Of a DNA stretch of 26,012 nucleotides, positions 11,754 through 19,628 are shown piece after piece. Source of the DNA: a virus; the IMG/VR virus record IMGVR_UViG_3300042887_001843, positions 1 through 26,012 of that record; one strand, written 5' to 3'. The notes under the pieces were generated by a model. The model ran no database searches. It was not told the DNA's origin and saw nothing but the letters and a program-made list of their open reading frames with translations. Position numbers and translations under genes: made by a program. The number at the start of each line of letters is the position of its first letter. The stretch's first letter is position 1.

Positions 11754-13354
11754 GCGACGTCCAATCTGGCGCGGTGCCAGTTTGTGAACACGTGCGCAAT
11801 GCCGTCGATAGATACGTGGCAGATCGCGCAGCGGGTTGGGGATTTTCTGATACCTACGCTTTGCACGCCATTGAATTTATTGAGCAGCTCGAGCATAGCA
11901 CGGGCGAATATGCGGGCAAGCCGTTTGAGTTGGAGCCATGGCAGGCTTTTATAATTTGGAATCTGTTTGGGTTTTTGAACGAGGACGGTAGCCGTAGGTT
12001 TACGCGGGCTTATGTTGAAGTGCCACGTAAAAATGGCAAATCGACTTTTTCCTCGGCCATCATGCTTTACGGGTTAATTGCAGATGATGAATCGGCGGCG
12101 CAGGTTTATTCAGCGGCCACAAAGTTAGATCAGGCGATGATGGTTTTCGGCGAGTCAGTTAGGGTTTGCCAAAATCTGCCCTGGTTGAATGAAGCGCTCA
12201 CCGTTAACAATTCTGTAAACAATCGGCGGATCCTTTACGGGCAATCAATATACAAGCCGCTCGAGTGGAACCCAGGAAAGCAGGACGGACTAAATGCGCA
12301 CTTTTGTTGTATTGATGAATATCACGCCCATCCAAATGATGAGCTTTACAACGTAATCCGAAACTCAATGGGAGCAAGGCGGCAGCCGTTGCTGTTTACC
12401 ATTACTACGGCGGGCTTTAATCGTGAAGCGCCCTGTTATAAACACAGGCAGTACTGCGCAGGGGTGTTGAGTGGCAATATAAAAGATGATGCTTTGTTTT
12501 CGGTGATCTATACATTGGATGAGGGCGATGATTGGACGGACCCGGCAGTCTGGGCCAAAGCAAATCCAAACTGGGGTATTTCGGTAAACCCGCGCCAACT
12601 TGAGCAAGGACTGACTGAGGCCAAGGAGTTTGTGCACAAGGAGGTTGAATTTAAAACCAAACTGCTCAACGTGTGGACCGATACGGCAATGACTTGGATT
12701 AGCGACAGCGACTGGAAGGCTTGCGACGGCTCGGATGATTTAGAGGGGGCTTTGTGTTATGGCGGTTTGGATTTGGCAAGCACTGGCGACTTTTGCGCAT
12801 TTAGTTTGTATTTCCCAGAATATCACGCGATTCGCTCATGGTATTGGTTGCCAGTTGAGACGGCCTATAAACGTAAGGACGCAGCAGGGCAATCGATTAG
12901 GCAATGGGCAAGTGATGGACATATTGAGTTAACGGACGGCAACGTAACTGATTACGCTTTTATTAAGGCGCGGGTTATTCAGTTGGCGCAGCAGTACGAC
13001 ATTAAAGATATTGCGTTTGACCGATTCAACTCTTCGCAGTTAGTAATTGAGTTGCAAAATGAGGGGCTGCAAATGTTTCCTTTCGGCCAAGGCTTTGTAT
13101 CAATGTCGGCACCTACCAAAGAACTAGAGCGATTGACAAAGGATAAACAACTAAGGCACGCGGGCAATCCCGTTACGCGTTGGATGATGGGCAACATAAT
13201 GCTGCGCACAGATCCTGCGGGAAATATCAAAATAGACAAAGCCAAGTCGGGCGATAAAGTCGATGGGCCTGTTTCGATAGTAATGGCATTGGGCACTTGC
13301 ATGCAGGATGCCGCAAAAGAAAAAGAATCTGATTTTTGGTTTGTAAGCTTATGA
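11729..13354 (+). CDS. terL: large terminase subunit
   Basis: A 541-aa packaging ATPase and nuclease of the Terminase_1 type. The Walker A variant VPRKNGKST (98-106) and Walker B CCIDEYHAH (193-200, Asp196-Glu197) lie in the N-terminal ATPase, preceded by the adenine-binding segment FELEPWQAFIIWNLFG. The C-terminal RNase H-like nuclease starts at GGLDLASTGD (345-354, acidic pair) and continues with DIKDIAFDRFNS and DGPVSIVMALG. It pumps DNA into the prohead through the portal and cuts the concatemer. The GTG start at 11729 lies within the preceding gene; no better ATG is available upstream of the conserved sequence. Confidence 0.95.
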   Translation: MLKVEKYISDVQSGAVPVCEHVRNAVDRYVADRAAGWGFSDTYALHAIEFIEQLEHSTGEYAGKPFELEPWQAFIIWNLFGFLNEDGSRRFTRAYVEVPRKNGKSTFSSAIMLYGLIADDESAAQVYSAATKLDQAMMVFGESVRVCQNLPWLNEALTVNNSVNNRRILYGQSIYKPLEWNPGKQDGLNAHFCCIDEYHAHPNDELYNVIRNSMGARRQPLLFTITTAGFNREAPCYKHRQYCAGVLSGNIKDDALFSVIYTLDEGDDWTDPAVWAKANPNWGISVNPRQLEQGLTEAKEFVHKEVEFKTKLLNVWTDTAMTWISDSDWKACDGSDDLEGALCYGGLDLASTGDFCAFSLYFPEYHAIRSWYWLPVETAYKRKDAAGQSIRQWASDGHIELTDGNVTDYAFIKARVIQLAQQYDIKDIAFDRFNSSQLVIELQNEGLQMFPFGQGFVSMSAPTKELERLTKDKQLRHAGNPVTRWMMGNIMLRTDPAGNIKIDKAKSGDKVDGPVSIVMALGTCMQDAAKEKESDFWFVSL

Positions 13355-13536
13355 AATTTTTGGACGACTACATGCAGGAATATTACAACAACCTACCGAG
13401 ATATCGGACTTATGAGGATGCGTACAATGCAACCGAGGAAAAGTATTTCGGCAAGTTTGGAATAAGAAGATACAAAAACTACGATGTATTCAGGGCAGCG
13501 CTCAGCAGGTGGTTGGCCCAGGGGCGTAATAAGTAA
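13351..13536 (+). CDS. 61-aa protein between terminase and portal
   Basis: Not recognised. It starts at ATG 13351, overlapping the terL stop by ATGA; this is a better choice than the in-frame TTG at 13336. The product is small, aromatic-rich and charged: MKFLDDYMQEYYNNLPRYRT, EDAYNATEEKYFGKFG, then IRRYKNYDVFRAALSRWLAQ. It looks like a compact helical protein, with many Tyr and Arg residues suggestive of protein or nucleic-acid contacts. Position between terL and portal hints at a packaging or head accessory role. It ends 43 bases before the portal start, where a conserved promoter element begins inside its last codons. Confidence 0.65.
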   Translation: MKFLDDYMQEYYNNLPRYRTYEDAYNATEEKYFGKFGIRRYKNYDVFRAALSRWLAQGRNK

Positions 13537-13573
13537 TTTGTTAACGTGAGTAATTTAGGGCAGTTGTAATTTG
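13534..13573 (+). promoter_or_regulatory. conserved phage promoter element before portal
   Basis: TAATTTGTTAACG (13534-13546), 20 nt, then TTG-flanked TAATTTG (13567-13573), 6 nt before ATG 13580. The same 13-mer with the same 20-nt spacing precedes the tail fibre gene at 24492-24532. The -7 box lacks one T of TAnnTTTG. It is probably an internal late promoter. Confidence 0.55.
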
Positions 13574-13579
13574 CGGGCG

Positions 13580-14854
13580 ATGAATCTAAAATTCTGGCAG
13601 CCAAAAAGAGCGGAGAAGCGCAGTAGCTTATCGCAGCCAACTGATTGGCTAGTGAATACTTTACAAAATGTTTTCGGATATCAAACAAAAAGCGGTCAGG
13701 CGGTTAATGATCGCACGGCGCTATCTATTGCGTCGGTGCACGCGTGCGTTAGAGTTATTGCAGACGGTATTGCGGGGCTATCTTTAAAACTATATAAAGA
13801 TGATGGCACGAATCGCGAGCAGGTTGTAATTCATTACGCTACTGCATTGGTAAACGAGCCAAACCCGTATCAAACAAAATACGATTTTACCAAATACATG
13901 GTGAGCCACTTGGCGCTAAAGGGCAACGCCTACGCTTTTATCAATCGCGACAGCAGATATTTGGGCATTGAGTTACACCCTATTGCACCTGATTACGTTC
14001 AGCCAATCATGCAGGACGGCCAATTGTTTTACAAAGTAAACCGCAAGGGCTTCCCTGGAATGATTCCTGCCGCCGACATGTTGCACTTTAAAGGTTTGTG
14101 TGGTGATGATCCGCTTGTGGGTTTATCGCCCATCGTGGTGCACGCCGAAACCTTGGGCATTGATTTGGCAGCAATTAGCCAGAGCGCTGGCGTCTACAAA
14201 AATGGAGTATTGAAATTTTTGTTAACATCTGATGCGCAGATTAAACCCGAGCAGGCAGTGCCGTTAAAGAAATCGCTCGACGATGTAATTGATGGGGCAA
14301 GCCGTAGCACTGTGTTGCCCAATGGCATCAAGATGGAAAAGTTGAGCCTATCGCCAGAAGAGGCGCAGTATTTGGAAACCCGCAAATTTTCGGCCGAGGA
14401 AATCGCCCGCATTTTTGGGGTGCCCGCTTCCATGATCGGCGCAAAGGATGGCATTAAGTCCAGCGTTGAGCAGGAATATCAAGATTTTTACGCTCGCACT
14501 TTGGCGTCCTATGCGATTAACATCGAGCAGGAAATGGCCCGCAAGCTGTTAACAGAAAATGATAAGTTGACCTATTACTTTAAATTTAACTTTAATTCGC
14601 TGTTGAGAGCCTCCGCCAATGAGCGCGCTGATTACTATAACAAAGGCATTCGCGGCGGTTGGCTTTCACGTAACGAGGCCCGCATGTTTGAAGATGCAAA
14701 CGGATTTAATGGAGGCGATGAATATTTGATCGAATCCAATTTGATGCCGTCCAGCAAAATCGATGAATACATGGATGCAAAGATTGCACAACTAATGAGC
14801 ACCGCCGACAAAAACAACAACCCAGAGGGAACCAATAACACAGAAGTAATCTAA
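13580..14854 (+). CDS. portal protein, HK97 family
   Basis: A 424-aa portal from ATG 13580; the TTG at 13571 is in frame but lies inside the promoter box. Signature stretches are ALSIASVHACVRVIADGIAG near the N-terminus, YDFTKYMVSHLALKGNAYAF, MLHFKGLCGDDPLVGLSPI, then FSAEEIARIFGVPASMIGA and WLSRNEARMFEDANGFNGGD. This is the classic HK97 gp3-like order. Twelve copies form the ring at one capsid vertex through which DNA passes. The stop overlaps the protease start (TAATG), as in most HK97-type head modules. Length is near the family norm of 400-430 aa. Confidence 0.95.
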   Translation: MNLKFWQPKRAEKRSSLSQPTDWLVNTLQNVFGYQTKSGQAVNDRTALSIASVHACVRVIADGIAGLSLKLYKDDGTNREQVVIHYATALVNEPNPYQTKYDFTKYMVSHLALKGNAYAFINRDSRYLGIELHPIAPDYVQPIMQDGQLFYKVNRKGFPGMIPAADMLHFKGLCGDDPLVGLSPIVVHAETLGIDLAAISQSAGVYKNGVLKFLLTSDAQIKPEQAVPLKKSLDDVIDGASRSTVLPNGIKMEKLSLSPEEAQYLETRKFSAEEIARIFGVPASMIGAKDGIKSSVEQEYQDFYARTLASYAINIEQEMARKLLTENDKLTYYFKFNFNSLLRASANERADYYNKGIRGGWLSRNEARMFEDANGFNGGDEYLIESNLMPSSKIDEYMDAKIAQLMSTADKNNNPEGTNNTEVI

Positions 14855-15465
14855 TGAAACAAGAAAGGCGCACATTTACGGGCACCGTCCACACTAGAGA
14901 AGACGGCGAAGGCATGCCAAAAGAAATTGGCGGCATTGCTGCTGTCATTAATTCCGCTACGGATCTCGGATATTTCGAGGAGGTTATTTTGCCGGGGGCG
15001 TTTGACAATGCTCTGTCAAAAGATTACGACATTCGTTGTTTGTTCAACCACGAAGCCGAGTTGATTTTGGGCCGCACCAAGGCAAACACCTGCAAAGTGT
15101 TTGTAAATGGTGATGGCAATCTTGAATACACTTGGGTGCCAGATTATGAAAACCCAACACATATGAGCGTTGTGCGTTCTATCATGCGCGGCGATATCAC
15201 ACAGAGTTCATTTGCTTTCACAATCAAAGAGCAAACTTGGAGCGAGTCAGAAAAGTATGGATCTATGGGAAAGCGCACAATCAAAGTTATTGAGGATTTG
15301 TATGATGTGAGCCCTGTAACTTATCCCGCTTACGCCGATACCGAAGCCGACGCCCGTAGCATTGTTGCTATGCGTGATCAGGAGCAAGAAATCGAAGAGG
15401 CAAAAAGAAGCCAAGCCTCTGCCGATGTAATTAAATTGGCTTTATTGAGATACCAAAACTTTTAA
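14854..15465 (+). CDS. HK97-family prohead protease
   Basis: A 203-aa serine protease of the herpesvirus-assemblin-like fold. The core begins GIAAVINSATDLGYFEEVIL, then PGAF, followed by LFNHEAELILGRT (His66 as catalytic His) and GDITQSSFAFTI (Ser118/119 as nucleophile). The second acidic/His element lies near EDLYDVSPVTYPAY. It cleaves the N-terminal scaffold (delta) segment of the major capsid protein and then itself during prohead maturation. The C-terminus (~170-203) is a charged helix, probably the capsid-targeting tail. It is followed by a 15-base A-rich gap and the major capsid gene. Confidence 0.93.
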   Translation: MKQERRTFTGTVHTREDGEGMPKEIGGIAAVINSATDLGYFEEVILPGAFDNALSKDYDIRCLFNHEAELILGRTKANTCKVFVNGDGNLEYTWVPDYENPTHMSVVRSIMRGDITQSSFAFTIKEQTWSESEKYGSMGKRTIKVIEDLYDVSPVTYPAYADTEADARSIVAMRDQEQEIEEAKRSQASADVIKLALLRYQNF

Positions 15466-15480
15466 ACAAAAAACAAAATC

Positions 15481-16797
15481 ATGAATAAAATTAAAGCATT
15501 GAAAGAAGAGCGTGGACGTTTGCTCGGCGAATTGTCTACCTTGCAAACCACAATCGAAAAAGAAGCCAGATCTATGGCTGATTCTGAAACCAACCGCTTG
15601 GCTGAAATTGAGGCTCGTTTGGGCGCGATCAAAGCTGAGGTTGAAACCTTGGAAAAGTTGCAGAATCTTGCAGCTCAAGCCGCTGGCCACGTTGCTAGCC
15701 GTGGTGAGGAAAAAGAAAAAGAAAGCATGGCTAAAGAATACAGCTTTAAGCGTGCTATCAATTTGGCTACCACTGGACGCCGCGAAGGTGTTGAAGGTGA
15801 ATTTTCACAAATTGGTGCTGAAGAGTTTCAGCGTTCTGGTGTTTCTGTTTCTGCTCACTCTGTAAAAATTCCTTCTGAAGTATTTAAACGTGATATGACT
15901 GCTACAGGCGGAACTTCTGGTTCTGAAGGTGGTGTAAACGTTCAAACTTCTGTTGGTTCAATTATCGATGTATTGTTGCCACGTACCGTATTGCGCGGTT
16001 TGGGTGTTCAGCAGTTGTCTGGATTGGTTGGTAACTTGGATATGCCTACCGCTTCTACAGTTCCTAGCGCAGGTTGGAACACTGAAAACGGTTCAGCTTC
16101 TGAAAAGAGCCCCGCGTTCAGCAAAATCACTTTTAGCCCTAAGCGTTTGGCCGCTTACATTCAGGTATCTAACCAGTTGATGTTGCAATCTAGCAACTCA
16201 ATCGACGCTTACGTGCGCAACTGGCTCTTGAATGCAATGGCTCAATCTTTGGAAACTGCTGCTATCAAAGGTGGTGGATCTAACGAGCCTACCGGTATTA
16301 TCGCAAACAGCAACGTAAACGTAACTTTCGCAGGTGGTGCATCTTCTAACAGCACAAACGCTAACGGTATCGCTCCAGTATGGGCCGACGTTGTTAACTT
16401 GATGAAGGCTGTAGAAAACGCAAACGGCGAAGGTGTTGCTTACTTGACCAACCCTAAAGTAAAAGCTGCTTTGCAAACTATCCCACGCCAAGCTTCTGGT
16501 GTAGAAGGTAACTTCATTTGGGCTAGCGGTGGCGCCGAGTTGAACGGTTACAATGTAGCCACTTCTACTTTGGTTCCTAGCAACTTGACCAAAGGAACTA
16601 GCAGCGCATTGTCTGCCATGATTTTCGGTGACTTCTCCAAGCTCGCTTTGGCTTCATGGGGTGGTGGCATGGAATTAGTGGTAGATCCTTTCAGCGGAGC
16701 TACTGCTGGTTTGACCAACGTTATCCTTAACTCTTACATGGATGTAAACTTGTTGCAGCCTACTGCCTTCGCAGTTTGTAAGGACATCGTAGCCTAA
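15481..16797 (+). CDS. major capsid protein, HK97 fold
   Basis: A 438-aa protein. Residues 1-65 form a charged coiled coil (LKEERGRLLGELSTLQTTIE, then EIEARLGAIKAEVETLEKLQ), the built-in scaffold or delta domain that the neighbouring protease should remove. The remainder has HK97-type landmarks: GSIIDVLLPRTVLRGLGVQQ, then WNTENGSASEKSPAFSKITF, SPKRLAAYIQVSNQLMLQSS and a C-terminal FGDFSKLALASWGGGMELVV. Codon choice is visibly different from its neighbours, with many GCT, GGT, TCT, AAC and TTG codons, as expected for the most abundant virion protein. The leader is A-rich with no Shine-Dalgarno, and translation ends in a double TAA TAA. Confidence 0.95.
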   Translation: MNKIKALKEERGRLLGELSTLQTTIEKEARSMADSETNRLAEIEARLGAIKAEVETLEKLQNLAAQAAGHVASRGEEKEKESMAKEYSFKRAINLATTGRREGVEGEFSQIGAEEFQRSGVSVSAHSVKIPSEVFKRDMTATGGTSGSEGGVNVQTSVGSIIDVLLPRTVLRGLGVQQLSGLVGNLDMPTASTVPSAGWNTENGSASEKSPAFSKITFSPKRLAAYIQVSNQLMLQSSNSIDAYVRNWLLNAMAQSLETAAIKGGGSNEPTGIIANSNVNVTFAGGASSNSTNANGIAPVWADVVNLMKAVENANGEGVAYLTNPKVKAALQTIPRQASGVEGNFIWASGGAELNGYNVATSTLVPSNLTKGTSSALSAMIFGDFSKLALASWGGGMELVVDPFSGATAGLTNVILNSYMDVNLLQPTAFAVCKDIVA

Positions 16798-16833
16798 TAA
16801 TCTGCCCGCTTGGGGGCGTAAAAGTTCCAAGTG

Positions 16834-16864
16834 CCGGGGGTGATCTTGACTGCATCGCCCCTGG
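16834..16864 (+). other. 11-bp hairpin between capsid and connector genes
   Basis: CCGGGGGTGAT (16834-16844) can pair with ATCGCCCCTGG (16854-16864) over 11 bp with two G-T wobbles and a 9-nt loop. No T-run follows, and the next ATG is at 16871, so it is not a standard terminator. It could stabilise the 3' end of the abundant capsid mRNA or reduce translation of the next gene. Confidence 0.5.
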
Positions 16865-16870
16865 GCCAAT

Positions 16871-17071
16871 ATGAAAGTCAGATTTACAGCAAACCCTACA
16901 GGGCAATTTAATTTAAGTTACAACGTAGGCGAAGAAGTAATAATGGAAACCAAGCAGGCCATGCTCTTAATTGAGGCGGGCGTTGCTGAAGAGATTGCAG
17001 TATTGACACCAGCCAAGCCTAGCAAAAAGGCAAAGCCAGTAAACCCTGAAACCGAACTAGACGCAGAATAA
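16871..17071 (+). CDS. 66-aa small head-module protein
   Basis: Not recognised by motif. It begins MKVRFTANPTGQFNLSYNVG, then EEVIMETKQAMLLIEAGVAE, a strand-rich small domain with a Lys/Pro/Ala-rich tail (KPSKKAKPVNPETELDAE). The first ~45 residues (beta strands followed by a helix ending in LIEAGVAEEI) are typical of small proteins found just after the major capsid gene, sometimes annotated as head fibre or Rho-N-like. The ATG is 6 nt after a strong hairpin. The stop shares a base with the next ATG (TAATG). Confidence 0.7.
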   Translation: MKVRFTANPTGQFNLSYNVGEEVIMETKQAMLLIEAGVAEEIAVLTPAKPSKKAKPVNPETELDAE

Positions 17072-17730
17072 TGTTTGTTAGCCGTAGATATACCGCCTTC
17101 GCAAATGCCGCCACTGATTACCTCAGTTTGGCAGATGCAAAAACCCATTTAAGGGTTACAAGTTCCTCAGATGATACTTACATTTCGGGGCTTATCTCTA
17201 TGGCAATTGATGCCTGCAGTAATTATTTGGGTTACTCAATTCGCAAAGGGACGGCAAAGTATGGCTTCGACTCATTTACGGGCCAGCCTGCGCTCGTTAA
17301 TCCCGTGAATGGACTCAATATACCTTCGGGCAATTATCTGCGCTTAAACACCCGCTGTTTGGCTGTAAATTCTGTGAGCTACGTGAACGACTCGCAGGCA
17401 GTTGTTGCTTTTGATTCTGCCGATTGGTTGGTTTCACCTGATCCGATGGGCGGGTATAGCAGAAATATCTTTTTTGAAAACACGCCATCTTCAATTACTG
17501 ATGACACAATTAAGTACATTGTTGAAATTTCTGAGGGCTTTAATCCTGTAGGCACTTTATCTGTAGATCCCGACACCATCATGCCCGCCACCATTAAGCA
17601 CGCGGCGCTGTTGTTGGTTGCTCAGTATTACGATAACAGGCAGGCCATCATTACAGGTACTATCTCCAGCACGATGGACTTCGGTTTCCACTACCTACTT
17701 GATCCGTACAAAATCCAAATCATGATCTAA
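17071..17730 (+). CDS. head-tail connector (gp6-like)
   Basis: A 219-aa protein. The N-terminal half contains DYLSLADAKTHLRVTSSSDD, then TYISGLISMAIDACSNYLGY, the standard start of HK97 gp6-like/YqbG-type connectors. The middle (about 70-160) is a beta-rich insert (VNPVNGLNIPSGNYLRLNTR, SVSYVNDS, DWLVSPDPMGGYSR) and the C-terminus returns to a helix (MPATIKHAALLLVAQYYDNR). The connector binds beneath the portal after packaging. It is longer than gp6 of HK97 (~110 aa) because of the beta insert, which is common in phages of this type. The start and stop overlap neighbours by one base (TAATG). Confidence 0.85.
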   Translation: MFVSRRYTAFANAATDYLSLADAKTHLRVTSSSDDTYISGLISMAIDACSNYLGYSIRKGTAKYGFDSFTGQPALVNPVNGLNIPSGNYLRLNTRCLAVNSVSYVNDSQAVVAFDSADWLVSPDPMGGYSRNIFFENTPSSITDDTIKYIVEISEGFNPVGTLSVDPDTIMPATIKHAALLLVAQYYDNRQAIITGTISSTMDFGFHYLLDPYKIQIMI

Positions 17731-18050
17731 TGAATGCGGGGGTAATGGATGTTTTGGTGAGTCTGCAAAGTTACACCGAAACAATAGATAGCAATACAGG
17801 CGAGAAGCTGCAAACGTGGACGGAATACGCAACGGCCTGGGCGCAGCGTGTTGAGCAGGAAAGTGGCGCGGAGAATGTAAACGCAGACAGGCGCGAACAT
17901 AAGCAAATTGTGTTTTATACAATCCGTTTTAATTCGGCCGTAGGCGTTAAGCACAGGGTGGTTGATGACAATGGAGCGCACAACATTGTTAACATTGCAA
18001 ACCTTCAGCGCAATCTATATTTGAAACTACAAACCGAATTAACACAATAA
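17730..18050 (+). CDS. head closure / head-tail joining protein
   Basis: A 106-aa beta-rich protein of the SPP1 gp16/HK97 gp7-like head-tail joining type. It shows VLVSLQSYTETIDSNTGEKL, then TWTEYATAWAQRVEQESGAE, and KQIVFYTIRFNSAVGVKHRV followed by NIANLQRNLYLKLQTEL. The family order (W-x-A-R-V, then R-F/Y strand, then D-x-I-N region) is preserved. These proteins cap the connector to hold DNA in the head and offer the interface to the tail. Position between connector and gp10-like genes is as expected. Confidence 0.85.
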   Translation: MNAGVMDVLVSLQSYTETIDSNTGEKLQTWTEYATAWAQRVEQESGAENVNADRREHKQIVFYTIRFNSAVGVKHRVVDDNGAHNIVNIANLQRNLYLKLQTELTQ

Positions 18051-18493
18051 TGGAGAAAATCGACGGACTCGCTGAAACCTTGGAAGCCTTAAAGGCTATG
18101 GGGATCAGTGTGAAAAGTCGTAAGCTCCAGCAAGTTTTAAAGAAAAGCGCAAGCCCAATTATCGCAACTGCCAAAAGTTTGGTGCCAGTTGATACAGGCG
18201 ATTTGCGGGACTCAATCGGTTTTATTAATAGCAAGGATAATCAGAACTACGATAAGGCTTTGATTGGCTTGCGCAAGGAATACCACAACAATTATTTGGG
18301 CGTGATGTATGAATACGGGACAGTTGAGCGAATCCAATCGAGCACAGGCCGTTACACAGGCGCCATCGCCCCGGTGCGTTTTATGCAAAGGGCCGTCGAT
18401 TCAAACGCCACAAGCGTAGAGGAAAACATAATAAAAGGCGTTGATCAAATCATTGCCGATTTAGCAAAGAAAAATAATTTAATATATAAATAA
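18050..18493 (+). CDS. HK97 gp10-like tail component
   Basis: A 147-aa protein. The gp10-like pattern is clear: LAETLEALKAMGISVKSRKL, then KSASPIIATAKSLVPVDTGD, LRDSIGF, and YLGVMYEYGTVER with a C-terminal APVRFMQRAVDSN helix. The VDTGDLRDSI motif is the strongest identifier. HK97 gp10-type proteins act in head-tail joining and tail completion. Its ATG shares a base with the previous stop. The next gene, the major tail protein, starts after only 2 bases. Confidence 0.9.
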   Translation: MEKIDGLAETLEALKAMGISVKSRKLQQVLKKSASPIIATAKSLVPVDTGDLRDSIGFINSKDNQNYDKALIGLRKEYHNNYLGVMYEYGTVERIQSSTGRYTGAIAPVRFMQRAVDSNATSVEENIIKGVDQIIADLAKKNNLIYK

Positions 18494-18495
18494 TC

Positions 18496-18936
18496 ATGGC
18501 AACTACTGGACCAGTAAACGGCACGCTTATAAGCATCTATAAAGATGTGAGCGGGACCTTGACTAAAATTGCAAACGCAACTTCACACTCGATGGATATC
18601 TCTAAAGATATGATCGACGTTACTAACAAAGACAGCGCAGGCGCTAAAGAATTTATCGCGGGCGAGTATGGCTACACTTTGAACGTTGAAGGTATTTTCG
18701 AAGGCGATTCATCTGTAAGCACAAGCGGCTTATCTTACAAAGATTTGTTAACTGATTTGCTCGCGGGCACTCAATTGACTGTTGTAATGACTACCAACGT
18801 AAGCGGAGATGAGAAATTCACAGGCGGCGCTTTCTTCAGCAGCTTGTCATTGAGCGCACCTAACAACGACAAAGCAACCTTTACAGGAACTTTGCAAGGC
18901 ACTGGCGCGTTGACTATTGGCACCGTATCGCCTTAA
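18496..18936 (+). CDS. major tail protein, TP901-1-like
   Basis: A 146-aa tail tube protein. Typical features are GTLISIYKDVSGTLTKIANA at the N-terminus, TSHSMDISKDMIDVTNKDSA, then GYTLNVEGIFEGDSSVS and DKATFTGTLQGTGALTIGT. This is the order of TP901-1/phi13-like tube proteins that stack as hexamers around the tape measure. Codons resemble those of the capsid gene (AAC, GGC and TTG frequent), consistent with high expression. It starts 2 bases after the gp10-like stop and is followed by a promoter box before the chaperone gene. Confidence 0.88.
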   Translation: MATTGPVNGTLISIYKDVSGTLTKIANATSHSMDISKDMIDVTNKDSAGAKEFIAGEYGYTLNVEGIFEGDSSVSTSGLSYKDLLTDLLAGTQLTVVMTTNVSGDEKFTGGAFFSSLSLSAPNNDKATFTGTLQGTGALTIGTVSP

Positions 18937-18948
18937 TACTTTTTGTCT

Positions 18949-18956
18949 TATCTTTG
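18949..18956 (+). promoter_or_regulatory. TATCTTTG -7 box before tail chaperone
   Basis: TATCTTTG, a perfect TAnnTTTG, ends 4 nt before ATG 18961. I see no -33 TTTG at proper distance. If active, it makes a nearly leaderless tail mRNA. Its position explains why ATG 18961 is preferred to the upstream TTG 18943. Confidence 0.45.
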
Positions 18957-18960
18957 TGGC

Positions 18961-19287
18961 ATGAGCCACATTATCATCGGGGGTGTTCAGCACCCCCTTT
19001 TGTTTAACATGAACAGCCTGCGCAACGTTATGCAGTTGGCTGGGATGGAAAATTTCGCAGATCTAAACCTGCAAAAAGACCTTGCAAAATCGATGGACTT
19101 CGCACTAAGTTGCGCATTTTATGGGATTCTGGAAGGCTACGAAGCCGACGGCAAAAAAACGCCATACCCCACGATCCAAAAGTTGGGCGCATCGGTTAAA
19201 AGATTTACAGAGTTGAGCCCTGCATTGGATGGATTCACGCAGGCGGTAAGTGATTTTTTTAGCACCGAAGAGCCAGAGGGAAAGTAA
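18961..19287 (+). CDS. tail assembly chaperone G
   Basis: A 108-aa protein from ATG 18961. The product starts MSHIIIGGVQHPLLFNMNSL and continues RNVMQLAGMENFADL, a beginning typical of gpG-type tail assembly chaperones in long-tailed phages. The gene sits between the major tail protein and the tape measure. Its final codons GAG GGA AAG are followed at once by TAA (19285-19287), and the heptamer G GGA AAG (19278-19284) is in the correct phase for a -1 shift into the T frame. The chaperone coats the tape measure during tail assembly; the unshifted form should be the abundant one. Confidence 0.85.
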   Translation: MSHIIIGGVQHPLLFNMNSLRNVMQLAGMENFADLNLQKDLAKSMDFALSCAFYGILEGYEADGKKTPYPTIQKLGASVKRFTELSPALDGFTQAVSDFFSTEEPEGK

Positions 19288-19628
19288 AAGCCAAGGGCGA
19301 CGGCGCACCGCTAACTTGGCGCAAGATTGAGCGCATCAGTTACGGCGAATTAAATCTAACTGAGCGGGAGTTTTGGAAATGCTCGCCACGTTTTTGGCGT
19401 TTGAAATTGGAGGGCATGCGTGAGGCGCAGCAACAGCAGTACAGAAACCAATGGGAGATCACCCGCTGGGCAGTTGCTACAGGTATGGCGCCACACTTAA
19501 AAAAGCCAATTGAACCGAAAAGGCTGTTAACATTTCCATGGGAGGAATCCGACTATATTAGTATTGAGCAAGCGGTTAAACTATATTCGCATGTCTTTGA
19601 TAAATTAACACCGGACGCCAAGGCATGA
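18961..19628 (+). CDS. tail assembly chaperone GT fusion made by -1 frameshift
   Basis: Join of 18961-19284 and 19284-19628, 222 aa. The -1 frame is open through the slippery site and has no good start of its own; the only starts are TTG 19401 and the internal ATG 19416. After the shift the product continues VKAKGDGAPLTWRKIERISY, then LNLTEREFWKCSPRFWRLKL, then REAQQQQYRNQWEITRWAVA, with the W/R-rich character of T-type domains. In lambda the GT fusion, using the same GGGAAAG heptamer, is required for tail assembly. The stop lies 4 bases into the next gene (ATGA). The fusion is inferred from sequence, not observed. Confidence 0.8.
19278..19320 (+). other. programmed -1 frameshift signal
   Basis: Slippery heptamer GGGAAAG (19278-19284) in phase G GGA AAG, followed by the 0-frame stop TAA. 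Five bases after the heptamer starts a stem, GCCAAG (19290-19295) with CTTGGC (19315-19320), enclosing a smaller GCG/CGC pair. Heptamer, short spacer and stem form a complete -1 frameshift signal. Confidence 0.8.

Noticed and set aside
13336-13351. TTG start upstream for the 61-aa gene after terL
   Set aside because: ATG 13351 overlaps the terL stop as ATGA, the coupling used throughout the window.
18943-18961. TTG start for tail chaperone G
   Set aside because: The region 18943-18960 contains a perfect -7 box; ATG 18961 gives the family-like start MSHIIIGG.
19401-19628. Independent 75-aa gene starting at TTG in the tail chaperone region
   Set aside because: The frame is open far upstream to the GGGAAAG site, so it is better explained as the shifted T part of a GT fusion.
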